A DNA stretch of 64,000 nt, taken from NCBI GenBank assembly GCA_949317995.1, contig OX439041.1:17515501-17579500 (forward strand). The letters run 5' to 3'. The notes beneath the pieces were generated by a model, which was given only the letters and a program-made list of their open reading frames with translations, had not been told where the DNA came from and made no database searches. Positions 41,373-53,700 of the stretch are shown piece by piece. Position 1 is the stretch's first letter; each line of letters opens with the position of its first letter. The DNA comes from Acholoe squamosa. Lineage: Eukaryota > Annelida > Polychaeta > Phyllodocida > Polynoidae. The position numbers were made by a program, and so were the translations under genes.

Positions 41373-41742
41373 CTAAATGAGCTTACCTGTAAGTGAAATT
41401 TGATAGTTATTTTACCGAGGGCAACCTTTGTGTTGCAGGGAGTATGCGAGAAGGAAGAGCGCATGCGCCTGTGACGCCAGTAATTCAGAGCATAGGTGAA
41501 GAAGCTTAATTTTTAATTAAGGCAGCACTTAACAATTTAATCCTAATTTGAGCTTACCACCTTAATACTCGCGGCAACCTTTGTATGTTTATGCTTGATA
41601 GAGAGTACGCCGCACCAAGAAATTTCTGATTTTCAGAAATTTTCCTCGGAGAGGTGGGTTGGGTGCGTACTCCCTGCAACTCAAAGGTTGCCCTCGGTAA
41701 AATAACTATCAAATTTCACTTACAGGTAAGCCCATTTAATCT
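41373..41742. mobile_element. Miniature palindromic derivative of the DIRS terminal repeat
   Basis: Near-perfect 75-80-bp arms (41373-41453 and 41665-41742), with shared blocks CTTACCTGTAAGTGAAATTT and ATTTTACCGAGGGCAACC. The left arm continues into GAGCGCATGCGCCTGTGACG, which also matches the right end of the neighbouring DIRS element. A non-autonomous relative placed at the DIRS border. Confidence 0.65.
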
Positions 41743-42026
41743 TAATATTTTACCTTGTGCAACCGTAATGTGTTGCCAGAAGTCCACGAGAAGTTTAGAG
41801 CTAACTGAGCTTCTTCATCCCTATCAAGCAAGAATGTTAGAATAATCCAGCTACTTATCATTTATTCCCTCCATTATATTCAATAAAGTTGAATAAGCTG
41901 TAAACCACCCACATATTTAATGTTTTACTTTCTGGATTGTCAATGATATATTCCATTTTTTTTTAACATGTCAATAAAACCACACATTTACAATTAAACA
42001 TTTATTAACCTTTGAACCAACATTTT

Positions 42027-42151
42027 CTGTTTTAAGTCCGCCGACTTTAATCTGTTTTGAGTCCTCCGACTATAATCTGTTTTGAGTCCTCCGACTATCA
42101 TCTGTTTTAAGTCCTCCGACTATAACCTGTTTTGAGTTCTCCGACTATAAA
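42027..42151. repeat. 25-bp tandem repeat, five units
   Basis: The unit CTGTTTTGAGTCCTCCGACT plus ATAAT, repeated five times near the 3' terminus of the DIRS element. Mildly diverged. Confidence 0.85.
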
Positions 42152-42275
42152 CTAACATGCATTTATCATGAACACATGCATTCTATGATAACCATAACAT
42201 TATAGTAACAATATTCAAGAATTGTCAATAATTCATTAAAACTTCCATCACTCATTAAAGAAGAGAATTCAACCC

Positions 42276-42685
42276 GGTATGACTTTCTCCATGCATTCAT
42301 TAATATATCTATTGTTAACAAGTCGTAACCCTTATTTGCTACTGCTAGCACTCTGCCCACAAAAGGCAAATGCCCTTGTTTGAAAACGTAAACTGGAACA
42401 GTGTCATTCTTTGATGATCTATGATTTCCGGCGGAATTAGTCTGCCTGCTCACTCCATTTGAATCATCGTGATGATCAGCGGTATGACTTTCTCCATGCA
42501 TTCATTAATATATCTATTGTTAACAAGTCATAACCCTTATTTGCTACTGCTAGCACTCTGCCCACAAAAGGCAAATGCCCTTGTTTGAAAACGTAAATTG
42601 GAACAGTGTCATTCTTTGATGATCTATGATTTCCGGCGGAATTAGTCTGCCTGCTCACTCCATTTGAATCATCGTGATGATCAGC
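42276..42685 (-). repeat. 205-bp tandem duplication inside the DIRS element
   Basis: 42276-42480 and 42481-42685 are almost identical (start GGTATGACTTTCTCC, end GTGATGATCAGC). The duplicated segment includes the end of the coding region after RNase H. Very few differences, so the duplication is recent relative to the element's decay. Confidence 0.9.
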
Positions 42686-44130
42686 GGTATGTCTGTCAAC
42701 TCTTGGCGGGGTTGGGGGAGTATGTTGCCGCGGCGCTTCCGTATGTATATCTGTCTCTGGGAAGACTTCATAAGTGCCGCATACCAGGAATGGGTAGCCC
42801 AATCTGGTGTCACCAGGAGTAAGCGCCCTCCATTCGATCTCACCTTGTCAAGTACTCTCCCTATAAGGCTGAAAGGTGGAAAAGCATAAGCATTCAGATT
42901 AGTCTATGTTAATGTGAAAGCATCGACTTTCCATGACTCCGGATCCGGGGTCATGGATACATACTTGTCCAATTTTTTTTTATTTATTCTTCAAGCAAAC
43001 AAATCTATTTCTGGTTCCCCAAAGATCTTAAGGCTCTTTGGAATAGTTTATCATTCAAGTCCCATTCTAGATCATCCGAGAAATTACTAGACTTAAAGTT
43101 TGCCAAGACATTGTCTACTCCTGGTATATGTTCTATGGACAGCCAATTTCCAGTCTGTTCAGCCCATTCCCAAATCCATTTGGAAATCTCATTACATGGG
43201 GGTGATTTTACTCCTCCCATGTTTTTGCCATAAGCCAGGGCTATGGTATTGTCTGTCCTGATATTGATGTGTTTACTTTTCTGTCTGACAAGACTCTGGA
43301 GGCCAAATAAAAAAGTTGTAAGCTCTTTTACATTAATGTGGTCCTCCAATGGGCACCCCAACCGGCATCAGAGGCATCTGTACAAATCTCAATTTCAGGT
43401 GGGCCTTTATCTATGATCCTTTCCCCTGTTGGAATATTATCAATCCACCATTGGATGTCCTCTCTGATTCTGTCAGACAGAGTCATAGTGGCATCAAAAT
43501 AGATAATCATCAGGCCTACTAGGCATGCTACTTTCCTAATGGTGGAATTTTTGGCCTTTATGATTTCTGAAGCCACCTGAATAAATTTCTCTTTCTTTTC
43601 GGGGGGTGGTCTAACCACCATATCTACAGAGTCCAATTCAAAGCCTAAAAAATGTCAATTTTTGGCTGAGTTCCAAAACTGATTTACCCTCATGTACATA
43701 GAAGCCTAAGCTATCTAGTGTTGTGGCTAACAGTCTGGCAGACTCTAAACACTCTTTTGTGTCTGCATTGATGAATGAGTCATCAATGTAGAAAAAGCAT
43801 TCATGGCCTCTTTTCCTCAACTTTGATTACACTGGAGACAAGATTTTTGTGAAAGATCTGGGTGCGCAAGCCAGACCATTTGGGGCAACCTCAAATTGGT
43901 ATAACCTGCCCTCCGATTGGAATCCTAAGAGCTTCTTGTCAGATTGAGACATCTCCAGGCTGTAGTATGCATCTTTGAGGCCATCCATGAATTTGGTCTT
44001 AACATGAGCATAGCAGTGAACAATGAAGTCATTTTGAAGTATTGATATTTGACCTTCTTGTTTAGTCTAGTGAGATCTAACACCAACCTAAATTCCCCCC
44101 ATGTTCCACTTCAGTGATTACCCCTTTTAC
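42640..44130 (-). pseudogene. DIRS reverse transcriptase - RNase H, frameshifted
   Basis: Minus-strand translation gives RT motifs in order: VLDLTRLNKKVKY, LKDAYYSLEMSQSDKKLLGF, the APNGLACAPRSFTKIL region and the catalytic FFYIDDSF (about 43790). The RNase H part follows (43636-43005) with EICTDASDAGWGAH, INVKELTTFLFGL and RTDNTIALAYGKNMGG, a combination typical of DIRS elements. The C-terminal tail includes LLLVTPDWATHSWY (about 42800). At least one stop and three frame changes interrupt it. It copied the element's RNA into DNA when intact. Confidence 0.85.
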
Positions 44131-44343
44131 TAATAGCTTCTCTAATTAACATGACATTGATACTTTTTCCTCAGACTTTAATCTAAAGGCCAAGGAATTC
44201 TGTTTTGGTAAGGTTCATCTATCAGAGGTATGGTAACGCTTGCCACTTGGGACAAATTTGGTCCACTTATTGGCAAAATGACTAACATTACCTGCTCTAA
44301 AATTATGCACAGTGTTAACAAGAGTGACACTTACCTGTGCAAT

Positions 44344-44580
44344 TACCGTAATCTCCCGCGTATAAGGCGCCTCTTATACGCCAAACAAAATTATGCTTGG
44401 GAGGGACATTGCCTTGAGTTTGGGGTACGCCTTATAGGGGAGGGGGGGATTTTTACTATAGAACAGTACTAAACTAACAAAAATCTGCCCATAGAGGTGT
44501 GCCTTATACGTGAAACAGGCCCTCCCTGAGTTGGGGGGCACCTTATAGGCGAGCTGCGCCTTATACACGAGAGAATACCG
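44344..44580. mobile_element. CCGTAATCTCCCGCG palindromic MITE, nested in the DIRS element
   Basis: Starts TACCGTAATCTCCCGCG and ends in a diverged complement (GAGAATACCGTA). It contains the family's inner motif ACTATAGAACAGTACTAAA. Confidence 0.8.
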
Positions 44581-44584
44581 TATG

Positions 44585-45696
44585 CGGCTCTCTTTCCAAA
44601 AGAGTTCTTTTTTGCTGCATTTGGCAGCGCTGGTGCCCTAGGCCTGTAAGCTCCGCCTGGAGCCCTGGGTCTGAAGGTGTTGATTTGGGTATCTTGTGTA
44701 ATTCTGCATATGTGGCCTTGGTTGATAGTGGTAGCCTCCAAAAGCATGAGCCCCACCCATACATGGTGCTCCATTCTGATGCTTGGCGATTACAGTTTTC
44801 TGTTTCTGCGCTGCTCCCTCTGCCTGCTTTTCAGCTGGCCTTTTCATGATTCTTTCGGTAAGCTTCTTGGCTGTCTACTTTACGGACCATTTCAGCTACG
44901 TTTGGTCCATACAACAGTCCCTCTTTGTCCAGGTTCTCATGTGACTCTGTTTACTGCCTTACTCAAGTCTCTTACCATGTATGGTTTTGACACTGCTTTG
45001 CGCCTCTCTTCTAAACCTAATGATGTTAGAATTATCAGTTCTACTCCATCCATAAATAAGTAAACCGCTCTGTTTAGGTCTTGGTCTTTCTCACCCCACT
45101 GGGCCCAATGCTGTGATTGCCGCTGCTAGTCCTCCCTGCAATTTTTGCAGTTCTTTGTCTACTGCTCTCGCAGGTGGCGGTAATCCCCAAAACACTTCCT
45201 GATTAGTCTTGGTTACCTGGAGTTTGCTTACATTCTTCGGCCTTGGGTGTTTAGAAGAAAGCCTCTCAAAATTCCACCGTCAACAAAAATTTTCGCCCCT
45301 CCCCCGATGTGTTGAAAACCTCCGTTGTCATACCAGCCATCCAACGGCTGTGGCCCGGTTTCTATATGTGGGAAAGCCATAAACTCTGGGTTCTGATATT
45401 GAGGGTAGGGGTAGTATCCCATCTTGGTAATCTGTGAAAATTCCTTGCGATAATTGTTTGTTTACTCTCCTCGTTTTCTCCAGAACTCGATCACCATCGC
45501 CATCTTGGGTCACCGTTGTCGATGACGCAGGTCGCCCGCCTGCCGAAGAGGCCGCCACGCCTTCTGATTTGGTCGTTGGTGAGGTGTATGCTAATGAGGT
45601 CGTATGGCTTTGCAAGCTCTGCTGTGATTGGCTGACTGCGGCCATCGACTCTATTGCGTTCAAGGTAACCGTTGCTTCAGTCATAGAAGAAGCCAC
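44585..45696 (-). pseudogene. DIRS gag-like region, frameshifted
   Basis: The minus-strand frame from 45696 (MASSMTEATVTLNAIESM) runs as a Ser/Thr/Gln-rich leader, then changes frame near 45420 into a Tyr/Pro/Gly-rich part (MGYYPYPQYQNPEF). Further down, 44847-44638, is a basic, Gln/His-rich end (MKRPAEKQAEGAAQKQK, then GGYHYQPRPHMQNY). Several stops separate the pieces. Its position ahead of RT identifies it as gag; sequence similarity alone is weak. Confidence 0.55.
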
Positions 45697-46164
45697 TTCT
45701 TAAGCCAAACTCTTCGCTTTTTCTTTTAAATTCGCCCTCTTCTTAAAGCTGATCTTAATGGGCTCTGCCTCCCCCGAGGTTTTGTCCTGTTTAGAACCAG
45801 TTTTGTCTGACATAACAAGTTTGCAACCCAGGGACGTTGAGTTGAATGTCGTCACAGTCTGCCAATGGGCGATCTGTGAACCAGAAAATTTTTCAACTTT
45901 AATTTATCTGTCAATTCCACCGAACGACAGTCTAAAGATATGACAAAAATGGTCTATATACTCAAAATTCTTTATAACAACATGATATGGGTTAACCCAT
46001 ATGTTTGATATGTATTAAAAATGGAATATTAAGCGCTCCGACTTACCTAGCACACAGCAATCAAAGTAGACACTCAACTCGAACTGACGTCACAGGTGCA
46101 TGCGCTCCTTCTCGTGGACTTCCGGCAACACATTAAGGTTGCACGAGGTAAAATAGTAGGTATT

Positions 46165-47077
46165 GAGGATCAAATTATTTCGATTGTGGATCGAGGGAAA
46201 TGCTGAAAACATAAGAATCACTAATTTTTTAATATTTATATATTACAACTTCCTTTATTTGAACTGATATATTACATTCCCTATTTGCAATGTATAAACA
46301 AGACATTTACATTTGCACAAAGGATATTGCTTCCTTTTAAGTCAAGGCTATTGTGCTGTACATGTTTTAGAGAAATACTTGATGGACTGAGTTCCACAAC
46401 TTCATGTATGGATAACATTGTATTGATATATCATATACTTGCATTTTAAGCATTTCTTCCCTCATTCCTGGCCATCAGTTATCCTTAGTAAGGGCCACTG
46501 ACAAGCCTACATTATATAATGACATGTGACAATACTGAGATTTCCCTCTATGTAAAAGCCATAAATGATAATTACTTGTCAATAAGCAAATCTGTAAGGC
46601 CAATGTTCAATAACTGTTGTAGAGATAATAATAAGTGATTCACTAATAGATTATTACTCAAATATGTTCAAATATAGCATTATTTTGTATAATTCTGCAT
46701 CATTAGAATCCAGTCATGACAGGATATATGTAGTCTGGGTGAAAATCAAGGGCTCTATATCTCACAATGTATACATGTATGGTATTGGTTGTTTTTGATG
46801 TTGGTGTTCCCTAATTATACATAGATATCAAGAGCGGATGATGCAAAACTTTATATATTATTGCAGTTTGAGGTGCCAAACACCCTAGATGATGTACCGC
46901 CGCAACAAAATGTTTGACAACCAAACCGGAATTCCTGTACATGAAAGATATAAAATGTATGACATCACCTTAAATATCAATGATATGAATCAGACCTTTA
47001 ATAGAGAAATTGACATAAACTATTAAAATCACCTTCAATATTTTCTCAGATAACATCCTCTTCCCAACAGAATAGTG
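46165..47077. other. Intergenic stretch, no gene recognised
   Basis: AT-rich, with no coding, tandem or inverted structure that I can support. Confidence 0.5.
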
Positions 47078-47256
47078 AGTGAGTGAGTAATAGATGTTTA
47101 ACGCCATTTCGACAGCTAAGGTCATATTCATGGCGAGAACTATATTATGCAATTTCACAGAGGAATGTGTTAGTGCCCGCGCATGTGCACCACACACATC
47201 TGAGAGGATAGGAAAGAGGAGATATAGACCCACTTAAGTGGGCTAGGGAAGCCCGC
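47078..47256 (+). repeat. GTGAGTGAGTGA dispersed repeat, copy 2 (plus)
   Basis: About 180 bp, highly similar to the complement of 7037-7217: GAGTGAGTGAGTAATAGATG, TTTAACGCCATTTCGACAGC, TTCATGGCGA, AATTTCACAGAGGAATGTGTT, CCCACTTAAGTGGGC. The end contains the palindrome CCCACTTAAGTGGG. Confidence 0.8.
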
Positions 47257-48556
47257 CCAACAGAAGACATACAGATTATATTGTATACGTCTACATAGTT
47301 ACACGGCATTTTAGGATAGTGTGTACACATTAAAAGTTCAACCACACTTCCAAAAAATACACACATCATGAGTCAAATCGACATCCTTATTACCCACAGC
47401 TGTAGCTCAACCTGCCAACTGCCAACAGAATATTCACATATGAAACAAGGGAAAAAGAGTTATGCCATGCATGGACATTTCAAAATCTCTTTTTCCTACA
47501 TTAAATGCGTTTCAAGATTTTTATAGGTTTTTGATCAGATCTGTTTTACTCTCAGATCTTTGCGTATGTCAAAAAATGTTGCGTATGGTTACCAATGTTG
47601 AATGTACCCACCTATTCAAGAAAGAAATGTCTGAGATTGAATGCTATAATTAAGATATCTCTATACTTTGCCTTTGGGAAATCAGCTCTATAAAAACATT
47701 TTCACCTCTAAAATGCAAACTTCCAGCAGGCTTATAGCTCTTTATACTGGAATTTACCAACCACAATACTTGTCCACATATTCTAATAATAAAGGTACAC
47801 TTGTACCTTTATATCTATGTGAAAATAAGGCAATAACTATAAAGAAGGAGACGAAATAACCTGGTATCCCTGAGTGACATCATCCATACATCAGATTTTA
47901 ACCATCACCATTGTGACCATGCTCTGAAAGCATATCTCTGATCAAGGATGTAGATATTTACATGTGCTAACTATGTATATAATGCCACATGTCTTAAAAA
48001 GAAAAAAAAAAAAAAAAAAAAAACACCCAGAAATCTTTAAGCCAGGATTTTGTGAAAACAGGGAGGTTAAATTGATTTGATTGAGAATCCTTTACAATAA
48101 TTTTAATCGACTGAGATTCTGATTTGAAGATTTAGTATCTGTTTCATAAAAGTCTTCTGTACATCTGCTTTGAAATTCCTAGTAAAACAGCTGGAATTAC
48201 TTCATCAAATAACTCTATTTCTAATGCAAAGGACAATGGAAGATGTGTACCAGAAAAGGTCAACTCCAACTTGCTCTTGCAGTTAACTGTTTTGAGAAGG
48301 TATTAAATTTCAGTCTACACATGGATCTACAAATGCCACAGCAGCAAGTGATACCCATAACAGATGGATTTGTGAATGTATATCTTAATCTTTTTAAGAT
48401 AAATACATATAAGAGCTTGATAGTTGGATGGCAGCGGTTTGGCAGTGGTTGAACACTTTGTAGACAACCGACCGGCTAAATACAGCAGCATTACATGAGG
48501 ATATACTGCAGCAAGGATGCCTACACACAAACAGGCTCAACTGAATCGGATAGTCT

Positions 48557-48587
<31 letters not shown>

Positions 48588-48711
48588 CTGAGATGTACCA
48601 TAATCAGGTTGTATGAAAAATTCTAAAGATACCCATAGAAATACTGAATCCAATATAAAAGAAAAGCAAATTTATAGGCATGTTGAACTGAGAAAATGCT
48701 GAAATCTGACA
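47257..48711. other. Intergenic stretch with two long poly(A) runs
   Basis: Poly(A) tracts at about 48000-48022 and 48558-48583 may mark retroposed fragments, but I could not identify their source. No gene. Confidence 0.45.
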
Positions 48712-48829
48712 TACCGTAATCTCCTGCGTACAAGGCGCAGCCCGCATATAATCCCCCCCCCAACTCACAGGGGGGCTGTTTCGCGTAGAAGGCGCCCCCC
48801 TGAGGGCAAATTTTTGTCATTTAGTACTG

Positions 48830-48885
<56 letters not shown>
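48712..48885. mobile_element. Truncated CCGTAATCTCCTGCG MITE running into a (TA)n microsatellite
   Basis: The left end ACCGTAATCTCCTGCG and the inner motif TTTAGTACTGTTCTAT (complement of the family motif) are present. From 48833 to 48885 the sequence is pure (TA)n and the other end is lost. Confidence 0.7.
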
Positions 48886-48887
<2 letters not shown>

Positions 48888-49666
48888 CATTCAAATAATA
48901 TTTCTAAAAGCTAATGACTATTCTCTTAGCGATCAGATAACACCTTTTTTCCCTTTATATAACCTCTGCCATTAAACCCTCCTAGCTGTACAAATCTACC
49001 CTAATACCTTCTTCCTCATTTAGACATTATATTGTATTCATCCTCTTTATCTTTTGCACAGAGTAACTCAGATAGGTCTGTGGCACAGACATTATCAATC
49101 ACATTTTACTTGATACCATCTGAAAATAGAAAAGGCAAACATTTGCATTCATATTCAAATGCAAATAATAAATGGGACCATAAGATCATCCTGCGTAAGT
49201 TATGGGAGCGAACATTAAATGCTAGCTAATCACCAAACAATATCCTTTGTTTCTCTTATAAGCAACAGATAGATACACTGCTTAGAGTGGGAACTCCACA
49301 ATTCTGGCTGTTTCTTTCTTTTTTTTTTTTTTTTGTATTGTTTTACACCATGTATAAACATTTACTACTTTGGTATGAATATGCATACACATGATTTAAA
49401 ACAAGGAGGTGAAGACATAGGTTAAAGATATAATGACTAGTACCTTATATCATTTTTCTATCGAATAGAATATACCGTCTGTTACCATTTACCTGATATT
49501 TAAATGTAAAATCTTCTAAAATCTAATGCGAGATCTAAGACATGGAACCTTCACAGATTCACACAGTAATGCAGATCTAACAATTCATAACCGCTTCACT
49601 ATCAGTCACAGTAGTAGTCCAATAAAATTACTTTGTCCACTACTGATGTCAAGTATGTTTCTCTAG

Positions 49667-49904
49667 TACCGTAATCTCCCGTGTAGAAGACGCGTCCTCT
49701 ACGCCAAACAAATGCCTGGTGCGTCTTAAAGGATCTACTGAAGTTGGGGGTGCATCTTATACGAGGGGTAATTGTACTACAGAACAGTACTAAATTTACA
49801 AAAATTGAGCTTTAAGAGGTGCGTCTTATACGTGAAAATGCTTCTGCTGAGTTTGGGGTGCGTCCTATACGCCCAACGCTTCTTCTACGCGGGAGATTAC
49901 GGTA
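49667..49904. mobile_element. CCGTAATCTCCCGTG palindromic MITE, well preserved
   Basis: Starts TACCGTAATCTCCCGTG and ends CACGCGGGAGATTACGGTA-type (TTCTACGCGGGAGATTACGG then TA). The inner motif CTACAGAACAGTACTAAAT is present. TA on both sides suggests a 2-bp target duplication. Confidence 0.85.
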
Positions 49905-50390
49905 GTTTCGCCTTTGTGGGCGAAGAAAATCATTGGGCGGTAGCCATTGTTAGAAGTATTGCCATTATCCTAATGTCAATATCGTTAGTTTTGTGAAACT
50001 TTAGTAAGATTGCCGCTTAAGCAGAAAGGAAGAATTACAAGTGTTTGTTAATGTACTATTCCATATTTCTTTGAGTAAAAGCCATGGTGTGCTGCACATA
50101 CAATAGAGGGTGGTTTCTGATCCTTCCATGATCTAATAAATCTCTTTTGGTTAATGTCTTAAATGCTTTATATCATTGTTCATCATTTCACTTGGAAGTG
50201 CAATATTGCATTCCTTCACATGAAAGAGACCAGAGCTACTATGGCTTCTGTACCGGCAAATAACAGCATATGTATATACATTTTCTTTATCACATGTCAC
50301 AGAAAGTTACAGGCATGAGATTTGGCTAGTCCAGTAATAAAAGTAAGCATGAAGTAAGTTCTAAAATATGAAGACAACTAGTGTTAATAT

Positions 50391-50616
50391 TACCGTAAAA
50401 CCTCAGTCATAAGCCGACCTCAGTAATAATCTGGGGGTAGACTTTAGGAAAAATGTTATAAGCCGAATTTAGGGTGAAATTTTAACAGGTTTATCTATAA
50501 TCTATAGTAATAAAACCCAGCTCATAAGCCGGGGGTAGAGTTTGCCAAAAAGTTATAAGTTGACTTTGACCAAGAATAGCAAAAAAAGATCGGCTTATGA
50601 CCGGGGTTTTACAGTA
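50391..50616. mobile_element. Related palindromic MITE (CCGTAAAACCTCAGTC end)
   Basis: The ends TACCGTAAAACCTCAGTCAT and TGACCGGGGTTTTACAGTA pair as inverted repeats. The design is the same as the CCGTAATCTCC family, with diverged ends (CATAAGCCGACC). It lies just downstream of the PRODH 3' end. Confidence 0.7.
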
Positions 50617-50735
50617 GTATTTTCTCAGCTGATGTGGAAAAAATAAATCAGATTTTTTGGTCTTTTAATACCTCGAGGGCTCTGGCTAAATACCATGCCT
50701 GTGACCTGATACATCCTTATTACCCTGCTGGGCTC

Positions 50736-53700
50736 TTATTTAATTGGCACATCTAAAGGGCTATCTTGAACCGGGGGTACATAGCGGAATTGACCGTTGC
50801 GGAAGCGTCTGAAGAGTTCTGTGCGCAATAGCTTCTTCTCCTTTTTGACTTTCTGAAGGATGCCCTTGTTTTCTGCTGCACGGCGGGTGAGGTAGGGCAA
50901 CACCTCCTCTACTGGACCATATGGTACATACTTGTAGACTGAGAAACCGGCCTGACCTGCAACCAGCGTATACAGTGTAAGTCTAACAAAATACTCGAAA
51001 GTTAACAATAGGTTGGTTTGAAGTATCCAAGGTTATATCCAGAGATGTCAGTTAGGTATTGAGAAAATCCCTGAAAAGCTGCAACACTAAGGAGTTGGCA
51101 AGCCCTGTGGCATAGGAGAGGGACGCACGGGTCCAGGGCAGACTCCTGGCCAGCACTACCATCAGGGTGGCCCCCTGGTGTAAAACAACAGCACTAAATT
51201 GCTAAATGATGATTTTAGACCAATCAGAGAGCAGCCTTCTCTTGATTTCTCCCTGGTAGGGTCTGCCTCTGAGATCCCTTGCCCAGGGTCTCCCCTGGAC
51301 CAGTGACACCAAGGGGCCTACCAACTCCTTAATAGTCACTAGTTGATGCGGACAACCTTCATGCCAATCTTTTACTTCACTGGGCCTGTGTGAGGTAAAA
51401 GATTAAGGAAAGAAAATATGCTTCATTTCATTTGTATTATGATTAATATGGATACTCACATTAACTGTTAATAAAATATGTCCCTGAAGACACTGCATCT
51501 CCATATTTTGATTGAATTCAAACATTTTTGACTGTATCTCCATATTTTTCTACATACCTAGTGGGAAGCTTACTTGGTCGCACATACCAAGTAATTGCCC
51601 AAAGCAGATGAGACGGTCCTCGGTATTGATACCGTACTCCTGCATCCTGTAACAAGACATTAGAGGTCTTAGCTTTTGTATCAGGTGTAACACTTTGACA
51701 ATTTTACAATGTCTTTTTTCTAATTACCGTAAATTCCTATGTATAAGCTGCAACTTCGTACAAGCTACACCCTGACCTTGGAAGAAGGCCCATCTAATCT
51801 GGCCTCTTCGCATATATGCCATGGCTTATATAAGTGGGTACTTACAGTGTAATGAATTTTTAATTCAAAACTCTATGGAGAGCTTATAGCTCCCTTCACC
51901 CCACCATGCCAGTAAAAGGGTTGGGAGAGCCTTGGGGACAGGTGAGTCTATTATCCTCTCTTTATACAGGTGTACCGGTAATGCAGTGATGCTTTAATGG
52001 TAAGCATATACAAAGAGAATGACCCTTATGAAGTCATGAGAAGGGCTCATCCCATGACAAAATTTTTATATCAATATCTCTCCTTTAGTTTTTAGGAAAT
52101 AAATTTTTATTCTCATCTTCAGACAATTGTATTATAATAAGTTTTTAATATTATGGTAAGTTTATAGTTGGTGAGAGGGTGTCAAAATAAGCATAACAGA
52201 GAAATAGTGCAGGTGAATAGAGTGCAGCCATGTTGAATTGTAACCCGGTTTAATTGACTTCCCTCCCATTTCGTAACACACTTACTTCTGCACAGTATAA
52301 CGCACGCTGTCCTCGTTGTGTGTTGCCACCATGACAGCGATCTTGCCCTTCTCCCTTGTCTGTATCTCCTCCATCACTTTACACAAAACTCTCTGGTACA
52401 TATCAGTTGTCGCCTCGAAGTTTGGGTTGATGGGATCCTCATACCCCAACTCTTGGGCACGCTTTCGTTCCTGGAAATAATTGATACCAATCATATTAAA
52501 CTAAAAATACAATAAAGGGATGTATGTCAATGTGTATGGCAATTGCAGTGTGTGACCTTTTGGAAACTCAAGGCTGTAATCCTTCAAGGAATCAATCTGG
52601 CCATCTGGGGATACCAGAAGCTTTGAATAGATCAAAAAGAAGACTTGCCCCAGTTCAGAGCCTTGAAGCACATCCTGCATCTTACAATATACCAACTACT
52701 CCACAAATGAAATCATGATGATTCATGATTCAAAGCCAGGGTGCCCTGCCATGAATTCGCTCGCTTTAAATTGCTTAAGTTGCAAAGGCCTGGTATCTAG
52801 ATAATGTTGCAATGATAACCATAAGTGAGCAGATAACGAAACACATACTCCTTCCCCCCACCGCTGTGATTTTTGCAAGCTCTTACCTGATCCATATAAG
52901 CACCTCTTACAAGTTTGGCACCGAAAAAGAAATCTTCTCGTCTGGACAGTTCTAGGTCGAGTGCGACTCTTTGTAAGGTCTCCTGGAAACGAAAATTTTG
53001 AATATATGCATGAGCAACATACCTATCTAGACAGGATTAGAATTACTTATACTTAATATATTATGGCAAAGCAATCAAAGGATGACTTAAATACATTTTT
53101 GCTTACATTGTAAAGAGGTTATTGATAGACCATTTTCATCTTTCAAGTTCCGTCCTACCTTCAAATAGCATTGGTAAGTGTTGAAGACATAAGCCTTTTC
53201 CTTGTTGTATTTGCGCATCATTTCCATGACAAGGCGGTTGATGGCCACTTGGAAGTATGTTTGTTCGGCATCAATCATCATACGCACATCTTTACCTACG
53301 CTATACTGAAACACAACGTTTTAAACTGTCAAGTACAAACACCCAATTTGCAAAGAAGTTTCAGAAAATGACCTCCTGATAGTTAATTTTAAACCTGTAA
53401 ATGTCCTAATCATAAACAAAAGCTTGACTAAGAAAATACTGAGTGTCACAGAAACAAAATAAACAAACAAAAAATGACTGAATTATGATCATATATCGGT
53501 ATCCAAACAAACCTAAAACATACAGGTCTGCTATAAGTATACCAAATATAAAATGATGCAATAAACCCTTAACCCTCCTACAGGAGCATCAATTGATAAA
53601 GAACTCACTTGGACAAGTTCATCTATACGTCTCAACATGTTCCTCATTTGGTCAGCTTCCTTGTCCGTCCATCCTGTTGCGAGTGCTTCCATCTTTCCAG

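Larger units (their letters stand above)
41743..46160 (-). mobile_element. DIRS-type retroelement, decayed, with inverted terminal repeats
   Basis: Inverted ends: 41745-41793 (ATTTTACCTTGTGCAACCG, TGTTGCCAGAAGTCCACGAG) and 46108-46158 (complement). Between them on the minus strand lie gag-like, RT and RNase H coding remains in the order expected for DIRS elements. The tyrosine recombinase expected at the 3' end is missing; only about 0.4 kb remains between RNase H and the terminus. A CCGTAATCTCCCGCG MITE has inserted between gag and RT. Confidence 0.8.

Noticed and set aside
42166..42843. Short minus frames after RNase H as a DIRS recombinase
   Set aside because: They are duplicated copies of the post-RNase H linker; none of the recombinase active-site motifs (HxLR, YIH-like) occur.
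43005..43361. Independent host RNase H gene
   Set aside because: It is contiguous with the DIRS RT and has the DIRS-type DNTIALAYGKNMGG signature.
48243..48452. 69-codon frame near the poly(A) run
   Set aside because: No recognisable domain, no splice sites in phase, and the flanks look like retroposed or random sequence.
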